64,000 nucleotides of DNA from Liopterus haemorrhoidalis (GCA_963971575.1 OZ020611.1:204952743-205016742), one strand, 5' to 3'; numbered from the stretch's first letter, positions 20,645 to 32,719 are shown. Notes: generated by a model not told the origin, from the sequence alone. A program made the numbers and translations.

Positions 20645-21034
20645 CAAATTATACTTTTGATTGCAGCATCTCCATTAGAAGTTTCCATGTGCCTGTTCGT
20701 TACGAACAAGCACATCAGTGGAGTTTATCAAGCATCGTGCCAAGATTGTACAACGATATACATAGGCCAAACTAGTCGAAAATTTGCTACAAGATTTGGA
20801 GAACATTTGAAAGCCATCCAAAATAAAAAAGTAGAACAGTCCAACATAGCAGAACATATGATCACCAATAATCATAACCTTCTGCGTAAATGACTTTAAA
20901 TTTTACATATTCATAATAAAAGTCTTAAACTGAACCGTTTAGAATACCGAAAAATTCACAAAAATATTAACTCTGGAATTCCCTTAATTAATGACCAGAT
21001 TGATGTTTACAACTCACCCCTAATAAATCGGTAA
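20645..21034 (+). pseudogene. Penelope-like element, GIY-YIG endonuclease end
   Basis: The frame reads ISGVYQASCQDCTTIYIGQT, then SRKFATRFGEHLKAIQ and SNIAEHMITNNH. These are the GIY (GVY), YIG, Arg, Glu-His and Asn/His positions of the GIY-YIG nuclease that ends Penelope-like retroelement proteins. After stops at 20891 and 20897 the same frame goes on SLKLNRLEYRKIHKNINSGI and ends NSPLINR-stop at 21034, the usual short tail. The reverse transcriptase upstream is absent: this is a 5'-truncated copy, as normal for such elements. Confidence 0.85.
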
Positions 21035-21104
21035 AAAAAGTCTCTTATAGGCTAATTTTGACACTGAATGTATCTGTTAAAAATAATTTTAGTTTGTAAT
21101 TTGA

Positions 21105-21140
21105 AGTCCTGTCGATGGCGTCACTGCCGAAATACGTATA
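21105..21140 (+). ncRNA. Possible decayed hammerhead ribozyme core
   Basis: Downstream of the Penelope-like frame, GTCCTGTCGATGGCG, loop TCAC, TGCCGAAATACGTA resembles the C-GATG ... stem ... CGAAA core of the hammerhead motifs found in these retroelements. GGC/GCC can form stem II. The CTGATGA box is altered, so catalysis is doubtful. Confidence 0.3.
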
Positions 21141-21458
21141 GAGTAACATTAAACTTATATTTGTGAAACTAACCGAGTGATTTATTTATTTTTTAATCTT
21201 ATATTAACTATGTTTCACCGTTAGCCAGATGTATAGTAATATATAGCAATTCAAAATATTGTTTTAATTATAATTGTTATATTATTGCGGTAACGACACA
21301 CTGAGGTCTGTGTTTCTTTTTGTGGTCGTATTATGTCTGAGTTTCCTACTCCTATGTAAATTCGTGTTAACAATCTACCTGTAATCCAGAACTCGATATC
21401 GAATGAAACATTTTGGAGTCTTCATTTAAGTTTTGGTGTGTCGTTTCAGTGAGGCAAA

Positions 21459-22084
21459 AGGTCTGTTCGTTTGTCTTGTTCTAACTTGTCCTTAAAACAA
21501 GGTCGTGACGTCATCAGAACATTATTTCACACGAAATAGATGATGGTACAAACGAACGTATTTTAAACAAGTTATTGCAGTTTAACCTAACCTAATATAC
21601 AACTGTCATCTCCTATCATTTTTATTAGACTATTTTCTATAAAAAATATATTAGAAAATAAAACATTCAACATTATAAAATCGTTGACTGAACATATGAT
21701 TCTTCAATCAACGATAAAATACATAATTTATAGGTTATAGTTGATAAATGTAATTATTATATTTAAAAATATAACATTCGTCCTCGATTAAGGCTTCACC
21801 TGTTGAAAATTTCATCAAAAATGCATTCATCAAATTTTTTTTTACGATTTTAGGTTATTTAAACAAACAAAATAAAGTCAAAAAAAGTTAAAGAGCGACG
21901 TCACTAACTGATTCTAACTTGTCCGAACTTGTACTTCCTCTAGACGTAGTACAGTTTAGACAACTTAGAACCTGTTCTGAACTGACAAACGAACAATACT
22001 TGGACAGCTCAAAACATACAAACGAACGCTCTTTTGGAATTTATACAACTTAGAACAGTTTGGATAACATAAACGAACACACCT
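21459..22084. mobile_element. MITE with GGTSTGTTCGTTTRT ends
   Basis: The left end AGGTCTGTTCGTTTGTCTTG and inverse right end AGGTGTGTTCGTTTATGTTA match well, and subterminal TTCTAACTTGTCC / GACAACTTAGAACAG pairs repeat inside. ACGTCACTAACTG and CGTGACGTCATCAG are another inverse pair. Flanks are A-rich, giving no sure duplication. Non-coding. Confidence 0.65.
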
Positions 22085-22184
22085 AAAGTCGTTCAAGTGT
22101 GTCGGTCCAAGGTTAAAATTTTAAAGTGTCTCCGTCTTACCTTCTGAGAAACAAAATCAGAAATTTAACGTTCAACCTCTAAGC

Positions 22185-22861
22185 CAGCTGCTCCCAAACT
22201 AATTTCTCTCACGTACCCCTTGATTATACTTTTCATTTATGAGTACCCCCTATCTTCAATACCCGCACCCATCCCTTATTTATTTTTATTTTTTTATTAT
22301 TAGCGAAGATCAAAACAAAGAAAAACAGCATTAAAATAATCTTTACCCATATTCATTTATGTTGAAAGTAGAATAATTATTATTAGTCAAATTTTAAATA
22401 GCAGTTATTCATATTGATATGATAGTCTTCCATCGTGGTTCTTAATAATTTTAATGCGATCCTTCAGCTTGTTCCATGGATCCGAGTTTTTTTTAAATTA
22501 GGTTCAAATGAAGACAGATATAACCTGAAATCAGGTGCTGCGTCAATTGCGATTGCGATTTTTATTCTTAATGTAGGCATAAAACGAGAATGCTCTTTCG
22601 ACTAGTTCTGTGTTCGTCAAAGGTAATAAATTTTTTATTGTTTTGTCACTAAGTTCTTGGTACTCTTCTTTCACTATTGCCCAGAAGTCAATGATATTTC
22701 TTTTTTGAAATCAGATTCAAAAGAAGAATCAGTCAACAGTTCTATCATTTTTCTTTTTCAACTTTAACGTAAGCCTCTGTAAAACTCTGGTGTTTTTAGC
22801 CATTATCTATATTATTTTGGTGTTCCCCCAGGGGTATGCATACCCCAGTTGGGAACCACTG
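22185..22861 (-). mobile_element. hAT element with transposase C-terminus
   Basis: The 677-bp element has ends CAGCTGCTCCCAAACT and, inverted, CAGTGGTTCCCAACTGGGG, with a perfect 8-bp target duplication CTCTAAGC at 22177-22184 and 22862-22869. The inside carries the end of a hAT transposase on the minus strand. Length and missing N-terminus show a deletion derivative. Confidence 0.93.
22460..22689 (-). pseudogene. hAT transposase C-terminal fragment
   Basis: The minus strand reads DFWAIVKEEYQELSDKTIKN, LLPLTNTELVERAFSFYAYI, KNKNRN, then after a small AATCGC duplication that shifts frame, IDAAPDFRLYLSSFEPNLK. This is the hAT dimerisation region of the ZBED5/SCAND3-like type (F...V..E...L...A...LLPF...Y.CE.GFS....IK.K.RNRL.....LR..LS...P). 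The last catalytic Glu lies in VERAF. Everything upstream is deleted. Confidence 0.82.
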
Positions 22862-23129
22862 CTCTAAGCTAATCACTTCTTCTGCTTTTGTATCTGGTAA
22901 TGGTAATAAATTTAAGCAGTCCTGTGTGATTAACATCCTTCGGTTCGCGACGGAATTGATCCATCAGGCTCGGTCCTTCTTTGTTTCCGCTAACGTAACA
23001 ATGAAAATTCCTAGCGTATGGCCATATCTCTTTGTTTATGGATCACAAATACTCAAATTTACAATCAGTCCTGTACTGATCTAATCCATAGTCTTTCAAG
23101 TAGTCTTAAAAGGCCAGCGGATCTCATTC

Positions 23130-23545
23130 AATCGATCACGAATGCAGTAAGGATTGCGATAGCCGCGGCACAATTTTTGTCCTATAACATTATTAAGCTA
23201 TATCGAAAAGATAAATCCGAAGCATGTGGGCTAAAAATTGGATTGCCAGAAAGGTAGATTCTGGACACATGCCATTACCACAAGAATTAAAAGCGAATGA
23301 GCCAAATGATTATAAAAAATATTTAAGAATTTCGGAAGAAGATTTTGATCATCTTTTAGGCAAGTAATTTATGTAAATTATACTTTCGCTTCTTCACTTT
23401 CTCGTTTTATTGCTTTGGAAACTTATATTAGTTAAACAGTAATGCGATTTTTCGCAACTGGCAAGTCATACGAGATTTTTAACGTAATACAAGTATACTA
23501 GTACAAACTCTAGGATACACCATTGCAGAAACTCTGCCGGACTCT
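23130..23545 (+). pseudogene. HARBI1-type (PIF/Harbinger) transposase relic
   Basis: After a decayed basic leader (IIKLYRKDKSEA) the frame at 23224 reads MWAKNWIARKVDSGHMPLPQ, ELKANEPNDYKKYLRISEED, FDHLL, matching the HARBI1 N-terminus (RRWWVR.W...R...G....L..EL...D...Y..FLRM....F..LL). Further on, MRFFATGKSYE (about 23442) and TLGYTIAETL (about 23507) match LRFLATGESY and LG.IIPETC. The catalytic half is gone. Confidence 0.72.
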
Positions 23546-25150
23546 TGACAATAGAATTACGAAAGGTTTCTACAGAAAAACCTTCCACTGCCTTCACCAG
23601 GGATCGTTTCATGTCACAAATTTTGGTCATGTCCTGAAGCATGTACTAAAATTTGTAGTCCAGTTGAGGTTAGAGCTGCTTGGCAGTCAATCAGCAGGGG
23701 AAGTAAAGCCCACTACATTGCTTTTAACCACTGCTGCGCAGCCTTCGCATTATTATTTGACGTTGAATCTTGCTAAAAGCTCTAGTGGTGACCAGCAAAG
23801 AGGAAGTTGTTGCTTTAACTATCGACCAACACAGTTTTCTAGTAGGCTTTGACCGACGTTTTTACCCCTTTCTCGTATAAAAGACAGTAGTATCGTCATA
23901 GCTCCCGCTCTATCAAACCAGAACTGAAGCAGGATAATGGCCTCTCAAGAAACCTTTCGTAACTCTACTGATGAGTGCTGCGTAACGGTCAAAGGTGTTC
24001 ATTTTGAAAAGTAATTGGTGTTTCTCGTTTAAAATGCATCTATGTAGGTATTATGTGCTAAAAGAAAATTATAACAATCCGTAAGCATGTAGTGTAATTT
24101 CAACTTTGTAACAATATTTATGACAAGACTTAGTAGAGTGTTCATCGGTGAAGAAAGGGGGGATGACAAATTCATGTAGGATGTAGGTGATGAACTTGAT
24201 GATATCGATCTAAATGAAACCTTATGTTTAGCAAAATGAGTTTAGCAAATACGAAGAAACGTGAATCAGATGAACAATATATGGCAAATGACTACCCCAA
24301 GATTGTAGTGGATATGAAAGGCCAAAAATTATATCTGCGACCTTTCTAAAATTTGTTAAGAAGAATACAGAATTTGTCAAGAATATATGATTTTACATAT
24401 TGATCGCTATTACCCAGACTTCTGAGTAATGGTGCTTTTTACATAATTTTGGAAAAACTTTTTTTTGTATTTAAAAACATTTTTCGTTAATACTTATGTT
24501 TGAAATACACATTAAATTGATTATGTTACACTTTTTTTGTTTGAGTGCTTTATTTTGTGTCAAATTTCGGTAACCATCCTTAAGTGAGTGTCATTCCCCC
24601 ATCTTTCCTTACTTGTAATATTTCTCAGTATTTTTCAACAAGTTCTAGAAGTTTTTCGCTGTTAATCATTTCCACCTTGTGTACTAAACAGTAGAGAATA
24701 CTATCAAAATTAAGTACATGATTAGGGGAAGTCCGCCTCTGCTGACTATAATATCTATCGTGACAATGTCACGCGACAGCATAAAAAACTGTAATTCACG
24801 ATAATGCCTTCAATAAGGGTATAAAGTGTTAAAAAGGAGCAACACCTCTTAATTAAAAATGTTTAATAATAACAGATTTCTTGTACTGGTGATTTTTTAA
24901 AAAAGTTTTCCATAACTATCTATAGTTTCAACACAAACGTTTTACTTATATATTATTTAAAAAGTTATTTATCAAGATAGTAATATAGGTCAGAGTAATT
25001 TTCATTATTTTTAGCGTTTGTCACACTCGCCTAATTTATTATTTTTCAAATAATATAAATTTTCCCTTGTCATGAAGATTATGATTGTCTATTTAATAAG
25101 CTCACAGTTGTACGAACTAGTTATAAATTTATTACGAATTAATTTATAAA
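23546..25150. other. Long stretch with no supported gene
   Basis: A 109-codon open frame at 23523-23852 shows no known motif and overlaps the Harbinger relic at its start. TATAAAAGACAGTAGTATCG near 23876 resembles a promoter but has no gene after it. The rest is AT-rich. I could not recognise element ends. Confidence 0.35.
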
Positions 25151-25152
25151 GC

Positions 25153-25312
25153 TCAGTCTCAGCAACGTAGAGGTAACCCTGGTTCAAGTGCCAAAGGTCC
25201 GAGGTTTGAATCTCAGCCAGAGCATGAATGTTTGTATTCGACCTGATTAATGTATCTTCGGGTAAACACCACATAAACCGGGTAAACACCACATAAACCG
25301 GGTGAACACCAC
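25153..25312 (+). repeat. tRNA-derived SINE with 20-bp tandem tail
   Basis: A box AACGTAGAGGTAACC and B box GAGGTTTGAATCTCAGCC are followed by TTTGTATTCGACCTGATTA, a tail shared in form with the minus-strand SINE at 52215-52322. From 25256 a 20-base unit (CGGGTAAACACCACATAAAC) is repeated nearly three times. Confidence 0.7.
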
Positions 25313-25745
25313 ATTTCTCACAATATTCTAATACAAAACTAACAATCTTTAATAAATTTAACTGTGTAATAAAATATTATGACGATTAATGACTGTTTGT
25401 GGGTATATCCACTAATTACTTATTTCAGTGCTGGAGTGCTATTCGCGATTTTTTAGAAATGCTAGAAGGAATCTACTTCTATATCCTATGGCACCTCCAC
25501 AATACGTCCTTGGATAAGAGCTGCCTCGCGTTCCATCAGTATTGAACTTCCCGCTTTTACTACAAATTTTGTACCGTATTTTTATCTATCTAATAGGATA
25601 TCGTCGTTGGTTTTACAATACCTCCTATGTGCAGTTTTTACCGAATTTATGTTTTTGGTATATAATACCCCATATTTTAAACCTCATATGTGAAACACAT
25701 ATTTTAGCAATACTGCAATATCATATATGTACAGAATCACACATA

Positions 25746-26320
25746 GGTTTGACGGCCAGCGATGTCCTTAACTATTCCAATACAGCCATCCTTTGTCGCC
25801 GAAATGACGATGCTACAAGCATCAACGAAGAGGTTCTGAAACTTTTGAAGGGAGAATCTGTAACGTATCTTAGCATCGATTCAATCGAGGGCGCCTCAGG
25901 AATAGAAAATTATCCAATAGAATTTTTCACCTCGCAAATTAAACTTAAAAGTAGGGGCAATAATTATGTTGTTACGGAACCTCAACATAAAAAAGAGCCT
26001 ATGTAATGGCACACACCTGGTGGTGACAAAATTGTTTTAAAATCTAATAACTGCCACTGTTTTAACTGGATCTTCCTAAGGAAATCCAGCTTTTATTCCT
26101 AGGATTGATTTAGCTCCCACCGACCCCGACTTGCCCTGCATCGTACTCCGAAGGCAGTTTCCAGTCAAACTGGCATTTTCAATCACGATTAATAAATCGC
26201 AAGATCAAACACTGGAAAAGGTGGGAGTTTACTTGCCCAATGCAGTGTTCAGCCATGGGCAGCTCAACGTAGCCTTTTCACGGGTACGCCGTGCGTCGGA
26301 CATTTAGGTGAAGGGCATAA
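25746..26320 (+). pseudogene. Helitron helicase (PIF1-like) C-terminal relic
   Basis: The frame reads LTASDVLNYSNTAILCRRND, DATSINEEVLKLLKGESVTY, LSIDSIEG...ENYPIEFF, as in Helitron Rep/helicase proteins. After frame changes come LRNLNIKKSLCNGT, PCIVLRRQFPVKLAFSITIN, KSQDQTLEKVGVYLPNAVFS and HGQLNVAFSRVRRASDI. The last stretch is helicase motif VI (QFP...AF..TINK.QGQT..KVG.YL....FSHGQLYVA.SR). Gaps and several stops make it a relic. A second Helitron relic lies at 38110-38545 on the minus strand. Confidence 0.88.
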
Positions 26321-26769
26321 CAATAGGAGTACTAATGGGAAATTCCTAGAGCAGTATGATCTTTTTTTACAAAAAATGTAGTTTTGTCGGGTGCTTGCCA
26401 ACAAATTAACGCTTAATTATTTAAAATTATTATTATCAATTTTTTCCTGTAATTATTAAATATGAATAACATAAGTTGCATAGTTATCTACTTTGTGAAA
26501 TAAATACCTTACTTTGTATTTTTTGCTTTTAACTAGCAGCTGTAACAAATAGTAATAGTAATAACGTGAAATATTAAACAATAAGATGATTTTATTTTAA
26601 AAGAGGCCAATATAGCGTATCTCAAAAACTAGATCTGATAGACCAAATCTGACGGCTATTTTGGATACTGCACCCAAAAATTACATAGAAACAGTTAAAA
26701 AATCGCAGGCACCAAAATGCCTGTTGGGCTGTGTAATCATTGTCTCCTTGATACCACTGACAAAATGTC

Positions 26770-27442
26770 TTCGATATAAGAAATCACTAAACTGGTTGGA
26801 CTTGGAATAAATATCAAAAAGACAATGTCAAGGCGCATCAGAGGTAATACAAATAGAACATTTCAGCTACGAGCAGAAGAAAAAGAAGCAGTAGGTGAAT
26901 TTTGCTATCCCGGCAGAATTTTTACTGATGATATAAGGCGATTAATCTGCGATCTATTGTATCTCCACGAAATACACCATCTTCAGGACATGCGTAACGT
27001 CAGTACTTCTGTACAGCTGCGAGACTTGGCTCGTTACACAAGCTATCAAGAGAATATTTGTAAATCGATATCTTCGAAGAATTCTTCGCATTTATTGGCC
27101 ACGTAGAATACCAAACGCACAGTTGAAGGAAAGAACTGTCCAAATAGTCATAAATTTACAAATTAAAAGATGAAGGTAGGATTGGTTCGGGCACACTCTT
27201 TGAAAAGCTCCTAGCGAGGTATATCACTATGCACTAGGCAATACAACCCACAGGGCAGTAGGATAAAAGGACAACCCAAGAACACCTGGCGTCGCTCAAC
27301 ACTGTCTGAGATAAATACACGGAGCTCACAAAATTAATACAAAAGACTGATAAAAGACTACAATAACATCACTGACTTGAAGGTGCTGGCAGATAGATGA
27401 GTTAGATGGAAACATGTTATTGACAGCCTATGATCTCTTTAG
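26770..27442 (+). pseudogene. LINE reverse-transcriptase C-terminal relic
   Basis: VGLGINIKKTMSRRIRGNTN, then AEEKEAVGEFCYPGRIFTDD match the end of the RT palm/thumb (GL.IN..KTK.MRI, VE.FCYLGS.....G). Further on, DWFGHTL, PQGSRIKGQPKNTWRRS and RWKHVIDSL match the GH.LR...PQG.R.RGRPK.TWRR....RW......L tail common in insect non-LTR elements. Frame changes and stops are frequent. The 5' part and endonuclease are absent. Confidence 0.75.
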
Positions 27443-28011
27443 AGGCAGTCCAAAATCGTTTATGGTATTTTGAAATAACTTTTGGGTTCTTCACTAGTAC
27501 CTAAATTAAATATTGGCACATACATATGTCTGTACAGATGCAGGTGCCTAAAAATAGATGTTATTTGGTTAAGTGTTGTGACAATTATCATTAATAAAAC
27601 AACTAGTCCTCAATAAACTTTTATTCTTAGTAAGGATTTGAATTTTTAACCACATTAGAACTACAAATGATACGTTACATCTAATGACTATAAAAACTTG
27701 TCTACAGCTGTCATAATTTATTTAAAAAACTGTATTGCTATTTGTATTCAATCAATAATGTGTATTGAAACATTATGTTCACATTATGTTTCACAGCCTA
27801 AACCATGTAAGGGAGGTTAAAATACTTCGTATTGCTGCAAAAATAAAATTGCATAATAAACTTGAATATATAACTATACAATTAGAGCAGCGATTCGGTA
27901 AATTGTGTCAAAGGGTCCGTGAGCTATATTGAATTTATCTTTTCACAAATCAAATCCAAAAAATATAATTTGCGTAAGGCGGCCTTACACAAATAAATAG
28001 TAATCTAAAAA

Positions 28012-28130
28012 AATCATCTGTGGCCACCACAGAACCGACCACAATCACAAAGTACTTGTATAAACTACATTCTAGCAGCAGAGTAGTTATTATTGTAAAA
28101 GACAATAACGTATAATTTACGATAACCATT
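28012..28130 (+). repeat. Family A fragment A3
   Basis: The hairpin end ATCATCTGTGGCCACCACAG and ACTACATTCTAGCAGCAGAG are present; the copy then stops close to the start of family B copy B2. Confidence 0.75.
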
Positions 28131-28359
28131 GAAACGTACTTGCATACATACAAAACCAGTGGCGAAGGGAAACCTCCGCTAGACTTGCCCTCCCATAAAA
28201 AAATATTTAAAAAAAAAATGTAAATTTAAAAAAAAATAATAATATTTAGATAAATCTTCAAAAATACATCAAATTATGTTCTATACAAATTTTTGTCCAA
28301 GGCTTGCTTTACTAGTTACGAATTAATTATCATGACCATGGAAACGTTACATATAAGTA

Positions 28360-31300
28360 CTAGCTGAGTACCCGTGCTTCGCTACGGTTTATTGACGGTT
28401 TTCCATCATCGTGCAATTATATTAAGTCATAGTTCTTTATAGATCACATTGCTGACTCTTTCCTCAGGTGTAGATTCGCCCCGTTAGAGGTTCATACTAA
28501 TTACAAATAAAATCCGTAGTTTGTTTCTAAACATGTGCACGGGTAACTTTTATAAGCAAAAACCTAGTCGATATCTCATCTGTCCTAAGAGATACTGAGG
28601 AATCCGTGAGAAAAAAAAAATGACTCCTTTTCACCTCATATGGGTCGAAAAATCCTTTCTTAGTGCGTTCTTACGTTATATCGAGAAATGTACTTTTGGA
28701 ATTTCTTATTTCTAATAAAAAATTCTTTAGGAATGAAATTGTTAGAACACTATCGAAAGATTTTAAAAAGTCACCTATATGCCAGAAAGGAATGTTACAG
28801 CTCAAGAAGCACAGGAGATATAAAGGGTTCGATGCTTACGTTATGGAAGGAATATGTTCCCGGAATTCCATGTATCTAATCAAAAATATACCTATTTACC
28901 CCTTTATAGATAAAAAAAAAAAATGTTTAAAACACTTTCTAAAGATTAGAAAATATATATATATATATATATATATATACCAAAAAGGAATGTTATAACT
29001 CAACAAACAAATAAGTTACGAAAGATTATATAAGTCGCCCTGATTTAATGTAGACTCGCCCCGTTAAGTGTTGATTGAAGCAAAATTCTAAGTTACATTT
29101 TTATACATGCGTACGGATAACTATAGTAAGTAAAAAGCAAGTCGTTATTTCATCAAGAGATATTAAGAAATCCGTTTTCACCCCCTAGGGGTCGAATTTC
29201 GAGAAATCTCTTCTTAGTGGTTGCTTACGTCATGGAAGAAATATAGTCCCCGAATTTCAATTGTCTACTAAATAATACCAATGTACCAATGAAATTTAGG
29301 CAAATATAAAAAATGCAATTTAGGGTTGAAATATAAAAAAAAACGGTCAAAATGAAATGATCTTGAAACTAATGATATTAAAATGACACCTAAATGCGAA
29401 AAAGCACAACATAGTTATAGTACAACAAAGACAGAAGCTACAAAGGGTTCTATAATTCACCCCAAATCTAGAATCGTCCCTTTAGGGATTGATGATTAGA
29501 GCAAAATCCTGAATTTAATTTTTAAACACATATACGGATAACATTGTAAGCAAAATCCAAATCAATATAATGAAGAATCCGAGGAAAAACATCACTTTTC
29601 ATCCCCTAGGGGACGAATCTCGAAAAATTCCATATAAGAGGGTGCTTGAGGGAATATATTTCCTGAATTTCATATCTCTATGTCAAGGGACGTTCTTTCA
29701 AATAAAAAATACCAATTTACCCCTTTAGGGATGAAATTTAAAAAACTTTCAAAACGCTTTTTAAATATTTTAAATAGAAAATTATGTACCAAAATGGAAT
29801 GTTATAACTCAGGAAATACAAAGGTTTCTATAATTCACCCCAAATGTAGATTTACCACTTTAGGGGTTGATTAGGGCAAAATCCTGAATTACTGTTTCAA
29901 AAATTTGAATGGCAAATTTTAATGGAAGGAATATACTTCCCGAATTTCATGTCTCTATAGCCAAGGGAAGTTCTATCGAATATAAATACCCATTTATACT
30001 CCCACCCCCCTGTTTACATTTGGAGGTGAAATTTTAAAAGACTGTCAAAACTATCTCGAGATATTTAAAAAAGACACCGGTATGCCAAAAATGAATGTTA
30101 TAACCTAATAAACACAGGAAATACAACGGGTTGTATAATTCACCCCGATTATAGATTTACCCCTTTAGAGGTTGATTAGGAAAGAATCCAGGAATAAAAT
30201 TTTCGGCATTTGTATGGTTAATCATTATAAGTAAAAGCCAAGTCGATATTTTATTGGTACTAAGAAATATTAAGGAATCGTTGATATCACATTTCAGGCC
30301 ATAGGGGTTGAATTTCGAAAAATACCGTCTTAGTGGGAACTTACGTCATACAGGGAATATACTTTACGAATGTCATGTATCTTGTCCAGAGGACGTTCTA
30401 TCGAGTAAAAAATATCCATTTACCCCTTTAGGGTGAAATTTTAAAAACTGTCAATACCATTTCAAGATATTTTGAAGACACCTATATGCCAGAAGGAATT
30501 TTATAACTCAACAAACACAGGGAATATGATGGGTTGTATAATTAATCCTGTTCGGAAATTCACCACTTTAGGGGTGATTAGAATAAAATCCTGAAATAGG
30601 TTTTTCAACATTTATATGGGTAATCTTTGTAAGAAAAACCAAGACGATATCTTATTGGTCCGTAGAGATATTTAAGAATCCTTGAAATTACATTTCACCC
30701 CTTAGGGGTTGAATTTCGAAAAATCCTGTCTTAGTGTATGCTTACCTCATGGAGGGAATATACTTTGCAAATATCATGTATCTATGCCCAAGGGATGTTC
30801 TATCAAATAAAAAATATCCTTTTACCTCTTTAGGGGTGAAATTTTGAAAAACTGTCAAAACCATTTCGAGATATTTTAGAAAGACATCTATATGCCAAAT
30901 AGGAATTTAATAACTCAACAAACACAGGAAATACGTCGAGTTCTATAATTCTCCCTGATTGTAGATTCACCCTTTTAGGGGATGAATAGGACAAAATCCT
31001 GAAATAAGTTTTTCAACATTTATATCGATAATATTTAGAAGCAAAAATGAAGGCGATATATTATTGGACCTGTGAGATATTGAGGAATCCGTGAAAACAC
31101 ATTTTACCCCATTTCACCCCTTAGGGGTTGAATTTCCAAAAATCATTTCTTAGGGGTTGTTAAGTCATAAAAGGGATATACTCCCCGAATTTTATGTTTC
31201 TCTGTCTAGACGACATTCTACCGAATATAAAATACCAAGTTACCCCTTTAGGGGTGAAATTTAAAAAAAGGTCAATACACTTTTTAAATATTTTAAAAAG

Positions 31301-31707
31301 ACACCTATATGTCTAAAAGAAACGTTATAACACAACAAACACAGAAGATGCGAAGGGTTCCATAATTCACCCTGATTGTAGATTCACCCCTTTAGGGGTT
31401 GATTAGTACAAAATCGTGAAAATGTTCCCCACATAAATGTTGAAAAACGGTTTTTCAACATTTATGTGGGTAGTATTTGTAAGCAAAAGCAAGGCGATAT
31501 ATTCTTGACCTAAAATATACTGAGGAATCCGTGAAAACACATTTCACCCCTTTTCATCCCTGAGAGGTCGAATTTCGAAAAATCATTTCTCAGGGGGTTC
31601 TTAAGTCATAAAAGGGATATACTCCCCGAATTTTATGTTTCTTTGTCTAGACGAAATTCTATCGAATAAAAAATACCAATTTACCCCTTTAGATTTTATA
31701 TATATAG
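28360..31707 (+). mobile_element. 3.35-kb insertion of diverged tandem monomers
   Basis: It begins ACTAGCTGAGTACCCGTGCT and ends TTTTATATATATAG. Between are about eight degenerate monomers; the phrase GTAGATTCACCCCTTTAGGG or a variant starts near 28470, 29045, 29467, 29846, 30150, 30554, 30958 and 31377, so spacing is about 300-570 and mostly about 400. Each monomer also has GGGTTGAATTTCGAAAAATC, GGGAATATACTTCCCGAATT and a second CCCTTTAGGGGTGAAATTT. From memory, the TAGCTG.GTACCCGTGCTTCG start and TATATATATAG end are widespread in insect genomes, but I am not sure of the class. A (TA)n run lies at 28953-28978. Confidence 0.8.
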
Positions 31708-32039
31708 ATGAAAAAATTGAGACTTAAAATAATTTTAAATAATTTTACAAAAAAAAATCGAAATTTTTCGTTTTATCAAAAAACGTCTCAAATAAAAGTT
31801 ATTAGTTATTGCATTTATAGTAACTTTTGTTCAATAAATTTTTTCGATTGTAAATTTATAATTCAATAATATTTTTCTGTTGCTAAATATTCGCAAAAAT
31901 CTTAAAATCGACACGAGTAAACTCCCATTTCTAGTCAACCGATTTTTATAAAAAACAATAGGGTTCTTCCCATTTAATAGGAGAATCTTTTAGTACCAGA
32001 ACGAACTCTTTAAGTTAAACCGTTTTTGAGTTATCGTGT

Positions 32040-32072
32040 ATACACACAGACACACAGACAGACACACACACA

Positions 32073-32112
<40 letters not shown>

Positions 32113-32122
32113 CACGCGCACG

Positions 32123-32161
<39 letters not shown>

Positions 32162-32164
32162 GCA
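32040..32164. repeat. CA / GCAC microsatellite in B2
   Basis: About 120 bases of ACAC, GCACGCAC and CACACA repeats. It stands where B1 has only about 25 bases of CACACA, so it expanded within the element. The long Thr/His or Cys/Val open frames here are artefacts of the repeat. Confidence 0.95.
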
Positions 32165-32301
32165 CATACGGACGGCACTTCGAAAATAGGTTTTTTGGAT
32201 TCCCTGGACCATGAAACGTGGTCATCCGTCAAAATCTCGACATCGAAAATTTTCGCGATTACAATACTTGCCCCTTATATATTAAGGTCGGGCAAGTAAA
32301 A

Positions 32302-32695
32302 AAATGTCTCAAATAAAAGTTATTAGTTATTGCTTTTATAGCAACTTGTGTGAGGTAAATTTTTTCTAAATATTTCTCTGTTGTGAAATATTCGCAAAAA
32401 TCTTAAAACTGACACGAGTAAACTCCCATTTCTAGTTAACCGATTTTTACCAAAAGTTGATCAACTCGTTCCATTGATGTCGAAAGCTTAAATATAAAGT
32501 TTCATAAAAATCCTTTTAGCCTGATTTGCTCTGTACGTGTACACAGACCGACGTACAGACAGACAGACATCATGCTAAAAATAGTCAAAATGTTATATAG
32601 GGACCTCAATTCGTGGAGATCCATCGAAATCTCGAAATGTCAAAATCGGTATGATCACAATACCTCCCTTATATATGTTGACGGTCGGTAAAAAT
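32302..32695 (+). repeat. Family A repeat, copy A4 (5'-truncated)
   Basis: It starts at ATGTCTCAAATAAAAGTTAT, directly after the end of B2, and runs to GTTGACGGTCGGTAAAAAT. The hairpin end is missing. The end is followed by a second short CGACGGTCGGTAAAAAG copy. Confidence 0.85.
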
Positions 32696-32719
32696 CGACG
32701 GTCGGTAAAAAGGTAACAA

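Larger units (their letters stand above)
28155..32299 (+). repeat. Family B repeat, copy B2, split by a 3.35-kb insert
   Basis: The left part (28155-28359) and right part (31708-32299) join to match B1 at 7211-7870. Left starts CAGTGGCGAAGGGAAACCTC; right ends TTAAGGTCGGGCAAGTAAAA. The CA/GCAC microsatellite is greatly expanded compared with B1. Confidence 0.85.

Noticed and set aside
23523..23852. 109-codon open frame
   Set aside because: No recognisable motif; it starts inside a decayed Harbinger relic read in another frame.
28663..28998. Coding gene of 111 codons
   Set aside because: It falls inside one monomer of the tandem insert, ends in a (TA)n run, and is not kept in the other monomers.
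32015..32299. Long Thr/His and Cys/Val open frames on both strands
   Set aside because: They are translations of a CA/GCAC microsatellite; such repeats lack stops by nature.
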